A stretch of DNA of 34,319 bases from Saprospiraceae bacterium. Lineage in GTDB: Bacteria; Bacteroidota; Bacteroidia; Chitinophagales; Saprospiraceae. The notes beneath the pieces were generated by a model, which made no database searches, was not told the DNA's origin, and worked only from the letters and a program-made list of their open reading frames with translations. The DNA lies in assembly GCA_028284395.1 (NCBI GenBank), contig JANQRV010000115.1, forward strand, positions 1 through 34,319, in the 5' to 3' direction. Of the stretch, positions 1 through 7,806 are shown piece by piece. The translations under genes and the position numbers were made by a program. Numbering within the stretch: the first letter of the stretch is position 1; every line of letters begins with the position of its first letter.

Positions 1-557
1 ATGATATCGAATGGACCGGATTCTGATTTCTTGTTGTTGTGAAGGAGCTCCCGATTGATACCCGTAACAGCATCCACCTCTTCTTCTGATTGTAAAAGGT
101 GGATCTGGCGAAATCCTTCCCGTTTTAGGTTTTTCAGAGACTTTCGAAGTTGTTGTTTTTGACGGAAGACGACCCGAGGGGGAATTCTTCGGTCGGTCCG
201 TATCAGATTGCGTTGTTCACTGACCTCAATTGGTAAATCCAGTACAATGGCACAAGGGAGTACGTGATAATCCTTTGCTAATCTAAGGAGCTTTTTGCGT
301 GATTCGACCTGTACATTGGTGGCATCAACCACGGTAAGAAGGCCATTTTTTAACCGTTTCGCAATGATGTAATGGACCAATTCAAAAGCATCATGGGTGG
401 CTGAAAGATCGTTTTCATCATCAGCAACGATTCCCCGGCATTGATCGGAAGATACGATTTCTGTTTTTTTGAAATGCCTATGAGCGAAGGTGCTTTTTCC
501 GGATCCGGAGGTACCGATCAAGAGAACTAGTGAGCGTTCGGGTATTTTAAGTTTCAT
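1..557 (-). CDS. pnkp: Pnkp, polynucleotide kinase-phosphatase, N-terminal kinase part (partial)
   Basis: This is the 5'-kinase domain of the bacterial RNA-repair enzyme Pnkp, which end-heals broken RNA by phosphorylating 5'-OH ends and removing 3'-phosphates. The frame stays open to the left edge, so about 185 codons are visible and the phosphatase and ligase/adenylyltransferase domains lie outside the window. Visible motifs are a P-loop GTSGSGKST (residues 15-23, Lys21), SSDxxR (Asp38, Arg41), a VVDATN strand motif, and an Arg-rich RTDRRIPPR segment typical of the lid. These positions agree with those I recall for the Clostridium thermocellum enzyme. The ATG at 557 lies inside the end of hen1 (11-bp overlap), so the two are translationally coupled. 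Identification rests on the kinase domain plus the adjacent hen1. Confidence 0.9.
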   Translation of the reverse strand, partial: MKLKIPERSLVLLIGTSGSGKSTFAHRHFKKTEIVSSDQCRGIVADDENDLSATHDAFELVHYIIAKRLKNGLLTVVDATNVQVESRKKLLRLAKDYHVLPCAIVLDLPIEVSEQRNLIRTDRRIPPRVVFRQKQQLRKSLKNLKREGFRQIHLLQSEEEVDAVTGINRELLHNNKKSESGPFDI

Positions 558-1944
558 AGGTAAAAATTGCCATTTGAGAAGGGGCACCAACTTGATCTTC
601 TTCCTCGCCAATGGGTAAGAATGTTACATGGTATTGATTGCGGTTAGCCACTTTTTGCCCCCAGGTTTCAAATTCTTTTCGGGTCCATTCAAAACGGTGA
701 TCGTCGTGTCTCATCTGGTCTTTTTCCATTTTCTCAAAAAGGATGTTGTATTCTTTATTGGGAGTCGTAACGATTACCGTTTTGGGAATGGCACATTCGA
801 AGATACTTCTTTCCAATGATTGCAGTCGGTCTTCATCCAGGTGTTCGATTACTTCTACGAGCACGGCTGCATCGTAACCATCGAAACGTTTGTCACGATA
901 AGTCAAGGCACTTTGAAAAAGGGAGATTCTTGCAGCCTCTTGCGAATTCATTCGATCCATCCGAAGTCTTGCCTTGGCTTTGGTCAATTCCGAGTAAGAA
1001 ACGTCGACTCCGGTAATTTGGGTTATGTGCCGATGCGGGAGTAATTTTTTGATCAATTTCCCTTCTCCGCAGCCGAGGTCCAAGATTTTTTTGGCACCGG
1101 TCGCAAGGATTTTTTCTTTTACCAGTTCCAATCTTTTTTCATGGAGCGTTACCTTCTTTGATGAAGCTGTTTCAAAAGGTTTGGTGTCGACCGTTTCTGC
1201 TTGAGCAACACTGAGTAACCTCTGTAACGCTAGACGGGAAAGAGCATTGAATCGGCCTAAATAACGTCGTGTAATCTGTTCCTTTTGGGGATGGTCGGCC
1301 AACCACCCTTCCCCCTTTGCCAGTAATTTGTCAATTTCGGTTTGACTTATGTAATAGTGTTTATCATTATCCAGGACCGGTAATAAAACGTACAGGTGAG
1401 AGAGTAATTCCCGGATGGTCAATTGATGATTCAGCTCCATTGTAAAGTATTGACTTGCCCCCCACTCCTCAAATTGGGTATCGAGTAGGTGCCTTTGGAG
1501 TTGGAGTTTATAACCAAGTGGTTCGAACAATTCGCGGATCAATCTTTCTCCGCCGGCAGGAGCTGATACTACGGAGATCCGTACTTGAAGTGGGATTGGA
1601 GTGTTGGCCAGTTCCGGCCGCTGCTGACAGGTCCCATTCATAGCAGTAGCCAGCGTTTTAGCAATGGCAACACTCATAAAGGAAGAAGCTACATAGGGTC
1701 GATCATTTACATAGTGAGCCAGGGAAAAATGTTTGCCCGCCGTCCTTTTTTTTCCCCTAACCAGCTCGATCGGATTGATGTCCAACAAAAGACAAATGGT
1801 CGTTTTATGAATGGTAGCCTCTGGATAGAAGAGGTGTGCCTTTCCATGCGATAATTTGAAAGACTGGAATCGGTCGGGATGTTTGTGCATGAGGAAGCCC
1901 AGGTCGGTGGCGGGTTGATGGGTGGTGCTTATTTCTAATAGCAT
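547..1944 (-). CDS. hen1: Hen1, 3'-terminal RNA ribose 2'-O-methyltransferase
   Basis: Bacterial Hen1 2'-O-methylates the 3'-terminal ribose at a break before Pnkp seals it, protecting repaired RNA such as ribotoxin-cleaved tRNA from being cut again. The N-terminal half is the Hen1-specific domain that activates the Pnkp ligase. The C-terminal half is a SAM methyltransferase with motif I LDLGCGEG (about 288-295). The Mn-binding set ExxEH...H is present as Glu364, Glu367, His368 and His416, with the spacing I recall from C. thermocellum Hen1. I chose the ATG at 1944 because the family begins MLL-ISTTHxPATDLG and this protein then starts MLLEISTTHQPATDLGF; the frame is open to an upstream start at 2013. 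Length 465 aa is normal for the family. It overlaps pnkp by 11 bp. Confidence 0.95.
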   Translation of the reverse strand: MLLEISTTHQPATDLGFLMHKHPDRFQSFKLSHGKAHLFYPEATIHKTTICLLLDINPIELVRGKKRTAGKHFSLAHYVNDRPYVASSFMSVAIAKTLATAMNGTCQQRPELANTPIPLQVRISVVSAPAGGERLIRELFEPLGYKLQLQRHLLDTQFEEWGASQYFTMELNHQLTIRELLSHLYVLLPVLDNDKHYYISQTEIDKLLAKGEGWLADHPQKEQITRRYLGRFNALSRLALQRLLSVAQAETVDTKPFETASSKKVTLHEKRLELVKEKILATGAKKILDLGCGEGKLIKKLLPHRHITQITGVDVSYSELTKAKARLRMDRMNSQEAARISLFQSALTYRDKRFDGYDAAVLVEVIEHLDEDRLQSLERSIFECAIPKTVIVTTPNKEYNILFEKMEKDQMRHDDHRFEWTRKEFETWGQKVANRNQYHVTFLPIGEEEDQVGAPSQMAIFTYET

Positions 1945-2102
1945 TTGGGTTTTTAATTGAAATGTTCTCTTTACAAACAGTGTGATTTCGTTATGAGTTC
2001 CTGGGGTTGTCAAATTATAACCGTTCTAGATCGTATTGAATAATCTGGAAATTCGCTTTACCTTTAAGGCTATTTGAATTTTCCCAGTTGAATACTCCAA
2101 TT

Positions 2103-3122
2103 ATGAAAGCTTTGAGAGAGCGGTTTCGCCAGATTTATCCCGATAAATTCTTTCTCAGCTACTCCATTCCGGAGTTGGAGGCGTATCTGCGTCAAAGGGC
2201 TTGGTTGGGTGAGGTGGAAAAGATTCTGTCTGTCGAAAAACCGGGAGAAGGCAACATGAACTTTGTGTTGCGGGTGCAAACTGCGGAGTGGTCGGCAATC
2301 ATCAAGCAAGCGCGTCCCTGGGTCGAGAAATACCCCTCGATCGATGCACCGGTCATTCGTAACGAAGTGGAAGGAATGTTTTTGAAAGCTGTGAACAGCG
2401 ATGCAAAGCTAACCAAGTTCGCCCCTAAATTACTGGGTGATGATCCTGACAATTTTATTCTATTGATAGAAGATTTGGGAGAAGGAATGGACTATAGTTC
2501 GTTATATGAGCAAGGTAACGTAATTGATCGGACAGACCTCGGAAGTTTAATGGGGTATCTTTCCAAGCTTCACCGATTGGATTGTTCCTCATTCCCGGTC
2601 AACGAAGCAATGCGGCGCTTAAACCACGAACATATTTTTAACTTCCCCTTTAATGAATCGAATGGCTTCAACCTTGATGATGTACAGGTTGGATTGCAAG
2701 CTGCTTCATTACCCTACAAGCGCGACCATACCTTGAAATCGGCGATTTTCAAGCTTGGAGAGCTCTATTTGAGTGAAGGGCCGGTATTGATTCATGGTGA
2801 CTATTACCCTGGTAGTTGGCTGCAAACCCAATCAGGGTTGAAAGTGATCGATGCCGAATTCAGCTTTATGGGATATGCCGAGTTTGATTTGGGGGTCTTG
2901 TTAGCCCATCTAGTTCTCTCGCAACACAACGATCAGCTGATACAACACTTCATGGATGGTTATGACCCTCTTCCGGGCTTTAACCATGGACTGATGAAGG
3001 CTTTCGCTGGTATCGAGATTCTACGCAGACTTCTAGGTGTTGCGCAATTGCCGCTTTCGATGTCCTTGTCCGAAAAAGGAGAGGCCATGGTACGAGGAGC
3101 TTCCTGGATTCATCACTTTTAA
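2103..3122 (+). CDS. Methylthioribose-kinase-like phosphotransferase (APH/choline kinase fold)
   Basis: A small-molecule kinase of the aminoglycoside phosphotransferase/choline kinase superfamily, closest in pattern to 5-methylthioribose kinase (MtnK). Near the N-terminus is a GEGNMNFVLRV glycine-rich stretch followed by a SAIIKQARPWV lysine strand, as in MtnK. The catalytic loop is HGDYYPGS (His231, Gly232, Asp233). Ser where most APH enzymes have Asn matches MtnK's HGDLHTGS. The metal-binding segment is IDAEFSF. The ATG at 2103 is preferred over an in-frame TTG at 2088. It begins a plus-strand operon, with the next gene 15 bp downstream. No other methionine-salvage gene is visible, so the substrate could be another ribose-containing compound; sharing an operon with an ADP-ribosylglycohydrolase makes a nucleoside or ribose substrate attractive. 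That is inference. Confidence 0.75.
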   Translation: MKALRERFRQIYPDKFFLSYSIPELEAYLRQRAWLGEVEKILSVEKPGEGNMNFVLRVQTAEWSAIIKQARPWVEKYPSIDAPVIRNEVEGMFLKAVNSDAKLTKFAPKLLGDDPDNFILLIEDLGEGMDYSSLYEQGNVIDRTDLGSLMGYLSKLHRLDCSSFPVNEAMRRLNHEHIFNFPFNESNGFNLDDVQVGLQAASLPYKRDHTLKSAIFKLGELYLSEGPVLIHGDYYPGSWLQTQSGLKVIDAEFSFMGYAEFDLGVLLAHLVLSQHNDQLIQHFMDGYDPLPGFNHGLMKAFAGIEILRRLLGVAQLPLSMSLSEKGEAMVRGASWIHHF

Positions 3123-3137
3123 TCAAACCGATCAATC

Positions 3138-4496
3138 ATGTTGTACACATTTAGAACGGGAATTCTGCTTTTGTGCATACTTTTTTTATCGACATGTGAG
3201 CAGACGACATCCGTCACTACTACTCCTGTAAAAATGGAAGTGCAAAAGGAGGTGCCGGGATTACCCGATTTACCGTTACTGTCGATTTCCAAGGACAGTT
3301 TATACAACAAAATCCTTGGTGCATTAGTAGGTTCGGCCATCGGTGATGCTATGGGGGCGCCGACCGAGATGTGGTCACGGCAACAGATCAAATTGGAATA
3401 TGGTTTCGTAGATGGTTTGGATCCCATGGTCCGCGAACCATCTCCGGAGGGGACCTGGGACTATAACCTGGCTGCAGGCGGCACAACGGATGATACCCGA
3501 TGGAAAGTACTATTGACCGATTTTATCTTAGCTGATCCAAATAATTTTTATTCGGAGTCGGGCCCGAATACTTATGCTTTTGCTCGCTTTCTCACCGATC
3601 AATATTCCAGCGAAGTCGACCGGTTAAAGCGTACAAATGCTTTTGATCCAGCTCCTTTTGAGGAACAAATGCGTCGACTGAGCTGGCTACAGGAATGGGC
3701 GGTAGTTGCCAAGCCTTACCAGGAGAAGGACCTACCTGCCTATATGGATGCGCTTCATAAATTTTATGGCGGAGAAATGGTTTGTGCTGGAATGTTGTAT
3801 GCTCCTATGATTGGCGTTCCCTATCCGGGAGCACCGGAATTGGCGTATCGGGCCGCCTACGATCTATCGATTTTCGATTTGGGATATGCCCGGGATGTAA
3901 CCGGTCTAACAGCTGCTCTTGTGGCTGCTGCTATGCCTTATGAAGCCTCCCCTTTGCAAGTGCTGAGCGTATTGAGATCTGTAGACCCTCAAGGTTACTT
4001 CAAAAGCAGACTGGTCGGGCGCAGTACTTACCGAATTTTTCGAGAGGCCCTCCAAATTGTAGATGAGGCAAAAAGCATTGGTGACCCCCAAGGAGAAGCA
4101 TTGAGATTTACAACAGATGGGCGAGATACTTTGTATATGGCCAGGTTACAACGCGCCTTTGAGCTATTGGATCGGAAACTTCAGGATTTCCCATTTCACG
4201 CCGGTGAAATTCATTTGATTAATTTAGCCGCCTTGATGTTCTGTGATTTCGATTTTCGAAAAGCCATGGAATTTGTGGTTAATTTTGGCCGGGATAACGA
4301 TACAGTAGCAGCAGTTACCGGGGCCATTTTAGGGGCCTATCACGGATTTGAAAAATTACCGGAAGACCTGAAAATGAAAGTTCTATCTACGAACCGAGAG
4401 AAACTGGGTATTGATCTGGAGGTAATGGCCCATGACTTGACCATGGCGATGCAGAAACAGAAGGCCTTCATTGAGGACCCCAACCCAAGTCTTTGA
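3138..4496 (+). CDS. ADP-ribosylglycohydrolase (DraG family), predicted lipoprotein
   Basis: The DraG/ADP-ribosylglycohydrolase fold removes ADP-ribose from proteins or related N-glycosides using two Mg ions. Both metal motifs are present: TDDT at 117-120 and GRDNDT at about 384-389. The opening helix motif GALVGSAIGDAMGAP (about 61-75) is characteristic. The N-terminus has a hydrophobic stretch ending LFLSTC, giving a putative lipobox with lipidated Cys20, followed by a Thr/Val-rich linker. The protein should therefore sit outside the cytoplasm. That is unusual, because canonical DraG enzymes act on cytosolic targets. Thr at lipobox -1 is acceptable but not ideal. The gene lies between two kinase genes, with its stop codon overlapping the next start (TGATG), so it is probably co-translated with them. 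Its substrate is unknown. Confidence 0.85.
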   Translation: MLYTFRTGILLLCILFLSTCEQTTSVTTTPVKMEVQKEVPGLPDLPLLSISKDSLYNKILGALVGSAIGDAMGAPTEMWSRQQIKLEYGFVDGLDPMVREPSPEGTWDYNLAAGGTTDDTRWKVLLTDFILADPNNFYSESGPNTYAFARFLTDQYSSEVDRLKRTNAFDPAPFEEQMRRLSWLQEWAVVAKPYQEKDLPAYMDALHKFYGGEMVCAGMLYAPMIGVPYPGAPELAYRAAYDLSIFDLGYARDVTGLTAALVAAAMPYEASPLQVLSVLRSVDPQGYFKSRLVGRSTYRIFREALQIVDEAKSIGDPQGEALRFTTDGRDTLYMARLQRAFELLDRKLQDFPFHAGEIHLINLAALMFCDFDFRKAMEFVVNFGRDNDTVAAVTGAILGAYHGFEKLPEDLKMKVLSTNREKLGIDLEVMAHDLTMAMQKQKAFIEDPNPSL

Positions 4497-5026
4497 TGAA
4501 GAGGGTCCTGATCATCGGCTGTAGTGGGGCAGGAAAGTCCACTTTGGCCCGTTCGATCAACCAGATTACGGGCATTGACTTAATTTATCTGGATAGGCTT
4601 TACTGGAAACCTAATTACGTCGAACCCTCCCCGGAAGAATGGAGAAAAATTGTTCGTCATACCATCAAGGAAGAGTCCTGGATCCTAGACGGTAACTATG
4701 GTGGAACGATGGAGATGCGGATGCAAAGAGCTGATACAATCATTTACCTCGACCGCTCTCGCTGGCTCTGTCTTTTCCGGGTTCTTTACCGAACAATTTG
4801 TTATTATGGACGCAATAGGCCTGATATGGGAGACCACTGTCCGGAAAGATTTAGCTGGTCATTTTTGCGTTACGTATTCTACTATAATACATCTCGGAGA
4901 CCTTCCATATTGCGAAAACTGGCTGCACTTTCTAATGAAAAAGATGTCTTCCGGTTTCGCCGCTCTCATGAGATCGCTCAATTCTTGTCATCCGTTCGTC
5001 ATAAGCAGGAGGTGAAGAAGATTTAG
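4496..5026 (+). CDS. FlaR-like P-loop nucleotide kinase (DNA topology modulation protein family)
   Basis: A small adenylate-kinase-like P-loop protein of 176 aa. The Walker A motif is GCSGAGKST at residues 8-16. It is followed by a family-typical stretch with LIYLDRLYWKPNYVEPSPEE, then WILDGNYGG and a strand TIIYLDRSRW, which are hallmarks of proteins annotated as DNA topology modulation protein or FlaR. Real substrates of this group are mostly undetermined; a nucleotide or nucleoside kinase is likely from the fold. The ATG at 4496 overlaps the upstream stop (TGATG); an in-frame TTG at 4493 is less likely. As the third gene of the kinase/ADP-ribosylglycohydrolase operon, it would supply a second phosphoryl-transfer step if the operon salvages nucleosides. 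Confidence 0.75.
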   Translation: MKRVLIIGCSGAGKSTLARSINQITGIDLIYLDRLYWKPNYVEPSPEEWRKIVRHTIKEESWILDGNYGGTMEMRMQRADTIIYLDRSRWLCLFRVLYRTICYYGRNRPDMGDHCPERFSWSFLRYVFYYNTSRRPSILRKLAALSNEKDVFRFRRSHEIAQFLSSVRHKQEVKKI

Positions 5027-5308
5027 ATGATTATTGTTTTGAGCTAGGGCGCCATAACTCCTGTTTTTACAAATGTTATGACTAGGTTTTGAGATAAATC
5101 GCCAGGATGCGGTAAAAAAATGACTGCAATTGAACCCAAATGCCGGGCTTTTACCTTCTGTATGAAACCCCAAACGTGAACTAAATCAAGTGTTCATACC
5201 TGAATACCATGAGTAAAGCCCGATGTTTGGACTTCGGAATTAACAGAAACTTCGACTCGCCTGAAAATCCGCTTTTTCTTAATTTTCGGAAAAAATGGGG
5301 CAAATCAT
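5027..5308. other. Intergenic region, no gene recognised
   Basis: About 280 bases between the FlaR-like gene and the E1 gene. No coherent reading frame resembling a known protein was found on either strand. There is a weak dyad CATAAC...GTTATG (near 5051-5078) without a T-run, and an AT-rich stretch before 5309 with a TAATTTTC element, but no matching -33 box. The leader of the E1 gene probably lies here. Confidence 0.4.
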
Positions 5309-7732
5309 ATGGCTGTATTAACTTCCGATCCTAAGACGAAAGAAAATAAAACCCCTCGTTTTCACAAAAAGCGCATACTCGAAGATCTATATCAGTGTTG
5401 TCTCAGTCGCGAATTAAGTTTGCTATTGCGGAAAGAAGTTTTGACGGGAAAAGCCAAATTCGGTGCCGGCAACGCGGGAAAAGAACTTCCTTTTGTGGCA
5501 GCCGGTCACGTTTTTCAAAAAGGCGACTTTTGGGCTGGTTACTATCGGGATCAAACGGTTAGTTTTATCAAGGGGGTTGCAAGTCCTACCGACTTTTTTA
5601 CCACCTTATATGGCGACGCCGGTACCGATCCGCATTCGGGGGGGCGACAAATGAGCAATAGCTACGTCATGCCGCTGGTCGATGAAAAAGGCGCATGGCG
5701 CAATCTCCAAGAGCAATACAATGTCATTTCCTGTATGTCGCCGGTAGCCGGCAATCTTACCCATGCGATTGGATTGGCGTTGGCTTCCAAGGCCTATCGA
5801 GGAAATGAGATCTTGAAGGAAAATACCCAGTTCTCTTCAAATGGCAACGAAGTATGTTTTTGCACAATTGGTGATGCAGCTACTTCAGAAGGTATTTTTT
5901 TCGAAGCGGTAAATGCCGCAGGAGTGATGCAAATTCCCATTGCTTTTATCGTTTTGGACGATGGTTACGGTATTTCTGTTCCGACCAAATACCAAACTAC
6001 CAAGGAGTGTATTTCGACTGTACTCGAAGGGTTTCGGGCAAATGACAAAGGAGAAGGACTGGATATTTATGCGGTGAAAGCCTGGGATTATGAAGCCCTT
6101 TGCGACACCTTCGAAAAGGGCATTGCCAAAATGCGTAAGACGCACACTCCAGCAATCTTCCATATGCAGGAATGCACCCAACCGCAAGGACATTCTACCT
6201 CAGGGTCTCACGAGCGTTATAAAAGTGAGGAGCGCCTGGCTTGGGAATTGGAAGTGGATTGCATTCGAAAATTTAAGCAATGGATCATCAGGAATAAACT
6301 GGCTGCTAAGAAAGAAATTGAGACTGTGCATGAACGCGCTCGCAAATCTGCCATTGATGCCAGAGATGAAGCGTGGGAGCTGTTCAATGGACCCAATCAA
6401 GCAAGATTGAAAGTTGTCCAATCAATATTTAGTGAGATTCTTGCAGTGACTGGCCGAAGGGAGCGGGCGCAAGAAATCTCCGATGAGCTCGATGCTAAGG
6501 TAAACCCCGTTTTGAGCCATCTGTTAAAGAGTGCATTGCATATGCAATTTGCGCTGGTAGGGGAGGAGCATGCCGCTTTAGAACGTCTGAATAAGTGGAT
6601 CGCCGACACCGAGGCAACCGGTCGTGAGCGCTATGACACAGAACTTTATAGTGATACTGCTCAATCCGCTTTAAAGGTACCGGTCATCCCCGCACAATAT
6701 GCTGAAGATGCTCAAGAATTAAATGGCTCTGAAATTCTAAATGCCTTCTTTGATCAAGCCTTGACTAGGTACCCAAATTTATTTGCTTTTGGTGAAGATC
6801 TAGGTAAAATAGGTGGTGTAAATCAATCTTTTGCCGGTTTGCAACAGAAGTATGGGGAGGAAAGAGTTTTTGACACCGGCATCCGAGAGTGGACCATAGT
6901 CGGACAAGCTATTGGTATGTCAATGAGAGGGTTGCGCCCGATTGCAGAATTGCAGTATCTCGACTACTTGTCTTATGCACATGCCCCATTGACCGATGAT
7001 TTAGCTACCATACGGTATCGAACCAAGGGCAAACAAATTGCTCCGGCATTGATCCGGACCCGTGGTCATCGATTGGAAGGTATATGGCACTCTGGGTCGC
7101 CGATGGGGATGGTCATTCATTCATTTAGAGGGATCTATATTTTGGTTCCGCGGAACATGACCCAAGCGGCCGGCATGTACAATACGATGTTGCAGTCGGA
7201 TGATCCGGCCATCGTGATCGAATGTTTGAACGGATACCGGTTAAAGGAAAAACTTCCTTCCAATATCGGAGAATATACGGTTGCGCTTGGGGTCCCTGAG
7301 GTTATCATCGAAGGCACGGATGTGACTCTGGTGACTTATGGTTCCTGTGTCCGGATTGCTGAGGAGGGGATTCGCCTGTTAAATAAGAACGGTATTTCCG
7401 TTGAGTTGATCGATGTACAGACACTGATCCCTTTCGATTTGGAAGGCAGAATCTTAGAGAGCTTGAAAAAAACGAATCGAATCGTCTTTTTGGATGAGGA
7501 TGTACCTGGAGGAGCCTCCGCTTACATGCTGCAAGAAGTTTTAGAAAAGCAGGGAGGATACCAATATCTTGACTCTGCACCGGTGACGCTTTCGGGGAAG
7601 GACCACCGGCCTGCATTTACCGATGATGGCGATTTCTTCTCCAAACCTGCTCCCGAGCATGTATTCAAGGTCATTTACCAAATGATGCACGAAGTGGATC
7701 CGGCACTTAACAAATCATTGAGGATTATTTGA
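5309..7732 (+). CDS. 2-oxoacid dehydrogenase E1 component, fused alpha and beta subunits
   Basis: A thiamine-diphosphate-dependent decarboxylase subunit of the branched-chain/pyruvate 2-oxoacid dehydrogenase type, with E1-alpha (about 20-350) and E1-beta (about 480-800) in one 807-aa chain. E1-alpha shows the ThDP/Mg motif region GDAATSEG (188-195) with DDGYGIS (217-223), plus QGHSTSGSHERYKSEE, like the phosphorylation-loop region of E1-alpha. E1-beta shows FGEDLGKIGGVN, FDTGIREWTIVGQAIGMS and LIRTRGHRLEGIWHSGSP. Two positions differ from the usual GDG...NN form: GDA in place of GDG and DD in place of NN. The fused form is common in Bacteroidota. No E2 or E3 gene is nearby, so the enzyme must borrow them from elsewhere. 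The substrate (branched-chain keto acids or pyruvate) is not decidable here. Confidence 0.9.
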   Translation: MAVLTSDPKTKENKTPRFHKKRILEDLYQCCLSRELSLLLRKEVLTGKAKFGAGNAGKELPFVAAGHVFQKGDFWAGYYRDQTVSFIKGVASPTDFFTTLYGDAGTDPHSGGRQMSNSYVMPLVDEKGAWRNLQEQYNVISCMSPVAGNLTHAIGLALASKAYRGNEILKENTQFSSNGNEVCFCTIGDAATSEGIFFEAVNAAGVMQIPIAFIVLDDGYGISVPTKYQTTKECISTVLEGFRANDKGEGLDIYAVKAWDYEALCDTFEKGIAKMRKTHTPAIFHMQECTQPQGHSTSGSHERYKSEERLAWELEVDCIRKFKQWIIRNKLAAKKEIETVHERARKSAIDARDEAWELFNGPNQARLKVVQSIFSEILAVTGRRERAQEISDELDAKVNPVLSHLLKSALHMQFALVGEEHAALERLNKWIADTEATGRERYDTELYSDTAQSALKVPVIPAQYAEDAQELNGSEILNAFFDQALTRYPNLFAFGEDLGKIGGVNQSFAGLQQKYGEERVFDTGIREWTIVGQAIGMSMRGLRPIAELQYLDYLSYAHAPLTDDLATIRYRTKGKQIAPALIRTRGHRLEGIWHSGSPMGMVIHSFRGIYILVPRNMTQAAGMYNTMLQSDDPAIVIECLNGYRLKEKLPSNIGEYTVALGVPEVIIEGTDVTLVTYGSCVRIAEEGIRLLNKNGISVELIDVQTLIPFDLEGRILESLKKTNRIVFLDEDVPGGASAYMLQEVLEKQGGYQYLDSAPVTLSGKDHRPAFTDDGDFFSKPAPEHVFKVIYQMMHEVDPALNKSLRII

Positions 7733-7769
7733 AAGTCATTAACAAGAGGTAGTCGTCTTTGACTGTAAG

Positions 7770-7800
7770 TTTGTCGCTTATTATTAACCGACTAAATTTA
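7770..7800 (+). promoter_or_regulatory. Possible Bacteroidota-type promoter for the thioredoxin-like gene
   Basis: TTTG at 7770-7773 and TAAATTTA at 7793-7800 are separated by 19 bp, resembling the Bacteroidota consensus TTTG-N19..21-TAnnTTTG with one mismatch. The start codon at 7807 is so close that a transcript from here would be almost leaderless, which lowers confidence. Confidence 0.25.
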
Positions 7801-7806
7801 CTCAAG

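Noticed and set aside
5051..5078. Inverted repeat CATAAC...GTTATG after the FlaR-like gene as a terminator
   Set aside because: Only six base pairs with a 16-base loop, and the T-run lies inside the loop.
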